Below are positions 63,630 through 64,000 of a stretch of DNA of 64,000 nucleotides, one piece after another. The DNA is from an uncultured Pseudomonadota bacterium (GTDB lineage Bacteria > Pseudomonadota > Gammaproteobacteria > Ga0077536). Positions within the stretch are counted from its first letter, which is position 1. The number at the start of each line of letters is the position of its first letter. The stretch is from positions 1-64,000 of the forward strand of contig CAIKBL010000081.1 of the NCBI GenBank assembly GCA_903825645.1, given 5' to 3'. The position numbers were made by a program, and so were the translations under genes. The notes under the pieces were generated by a model. The model ran no database searches and was not told where the DNA came from. It was given only the letters and a program-made list of their open reading frames with translations.

Positions 63630-64000
63630 CTACGCCGTTGCCTCACGAGTCTGTGCATAGGCCCACTCAAGCCAAGCCGTCAAAGCTTCCAGATCCGTCG
63701 CTTCTACCGTCGCACCGCCCCAAATCCGAAGGCCGGGTGGCGCACTACGATAGCTGTTGATATCGAAGGCCACGCGCTCACGATCCAGCAACGCCGCCAT
63801 GCGCTCTACCGACTGGCTCTGCGCCTTGGCGTCGAGTGCGGTAAACCATGGTGCGGTAATCTTGAGACAAATCGACGTATTGGAGCGGATGGCCGGTTCA
63901 ACGGCCAAAAACTCGATCCAGTCCGTGCGGGCAACCCAAGCCGCGAGAACGGCTAGGTTACGGGCCGAGCGAGCGCATAGCGCCTCAAGCCCGCCCAGAC
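63630..64000 (-). CDS. serC: Phosphoserine aminotransferase, 3' part (runs past the right edge)
   Basis: The C-terminal ~122 residues; the frame is open through 64000. ARSARNLAVLAAWVARTDWI, then EPAIRSNTSICLKI and GLRIWGGATVEATDL, match the C-terminus of the SerC subgroup common in alphaproteobacteria rather than the E. coli type. Converts phosphohydroxypyruvate to phosphoserine. It precedes serA on the same strand with a ~170-base gap, forming a serine biosynthesis pair. Confidence 0.88.
   Translation of the reverse strand, partial: LGGLEALCARSARNLAVLAAWVARTDWIEFLAVEPAIRSNTSICLKITAPWFTALDAKAQSQSVERMAALLDRERVAFDINSYRSAPPGLRIWGGATVEATDLEALTAWLEWAYAQTREATA

Noticed and set aside
1..64000. CRISPR array, insertion sequence, prophage or rRNA operon
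   Set aside because: No regularly spaced repeats, transposase, integrase, phage structural gene or rRNA sequence was recognised while reading the window.

Overview
The window reads as a chromosomal segment of a gammaproteobacterium. Evidence for this is the rpsF-rpsR-DUF2232-rplI-dnaB-alr-radA block, ffh next to ypjD and corB, ubiG followed by a mupP-like phosphatase, sdhCDAB followed by sdhE and ygfZ, and UppP, DsbB and YheT homologues. Species cannot be named from the sequence. A deep-branching, possibly sulfur-metabolising lineage is plausible but is inference. There is no rRNA, CRISPR array, insertion sequence or prophage. Two tRNA genes are present: Val(CAC) and Leu(CAG).

Layout. 1-2982 holds accessory-looking genes (tandem GIY-YIG protein, acidic small protein, PP2C phosphatase) lying against the 3' end of tRNA-Val. 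surE follows at 3.2-4.0 kb. The stretch 4.1-17.1 kb, all on the minus strand, is the most unusual part. It is an eleven-gene operon-like array with a divergent SDR, a free-standing swivelling phosphohistidine domain, an unrecognised 516-residue protein, an AMP-forming CoA ligase, a winged-helix protein, a short PPDK-like phosphotransferase without the pyruvate-binding barrel, a biotin carboxyl carrier, a biotin carboxylase, a carboxyltransferase with an altered metal site, a thiolase and a second SDR. Read together these suggest ATP-driven activation plus biotin-dependent carboxylation of a ketone- or enol-like substrate, CoA ligation and thiolysis. Divergent from it (17.2-20.8 kb) are a truncated CysG-like siroheme protein, an enoyl-CoA hydratase homologue without its catalytic glutamates, and a second acyl-CoA synthetase.

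20.8-23.4 kb carries a gamma carbonic anhydrase-like protein and leuCD. 24.5-27.6 kb has a class III cyclase-FHA protein with a substituted metal ligand, ubiG, mupP and a squalene/phytoene synthase homologue without aspartate motifs. 27.8-32.8 kb is the succinate dehydrogenase operon flanked by two different assembly factors (DUF1674 and SdhE). 32.8-47.4 kb is conserved housekeeping: yheT, dsbB, ffh, ypjD, corB, radA, alr, dnaB, ribosomal proteins, rlmB and rnr.

47.5-54.3 kb has tRNA-Leu, a Na/Ca exchanger, uppP and a sulfur-assimilation group (cysJ, cysI and two half-size YeeE/YedE permeases). The cysJ 5' end contains a 12-C tract that separates the likely start from the rest of the frame. 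54.8-58.6 kb looks like an ornithine-lipid locus (OlsF-type bifunctional acyltransferase with two di-iron lipid-modifying enzymes). 58.8-64 kb has a small lipoprotein, an FrhB-family iron-sulfur flavoprotein, a DUF2333 protein, serA and the 3' part of serC.
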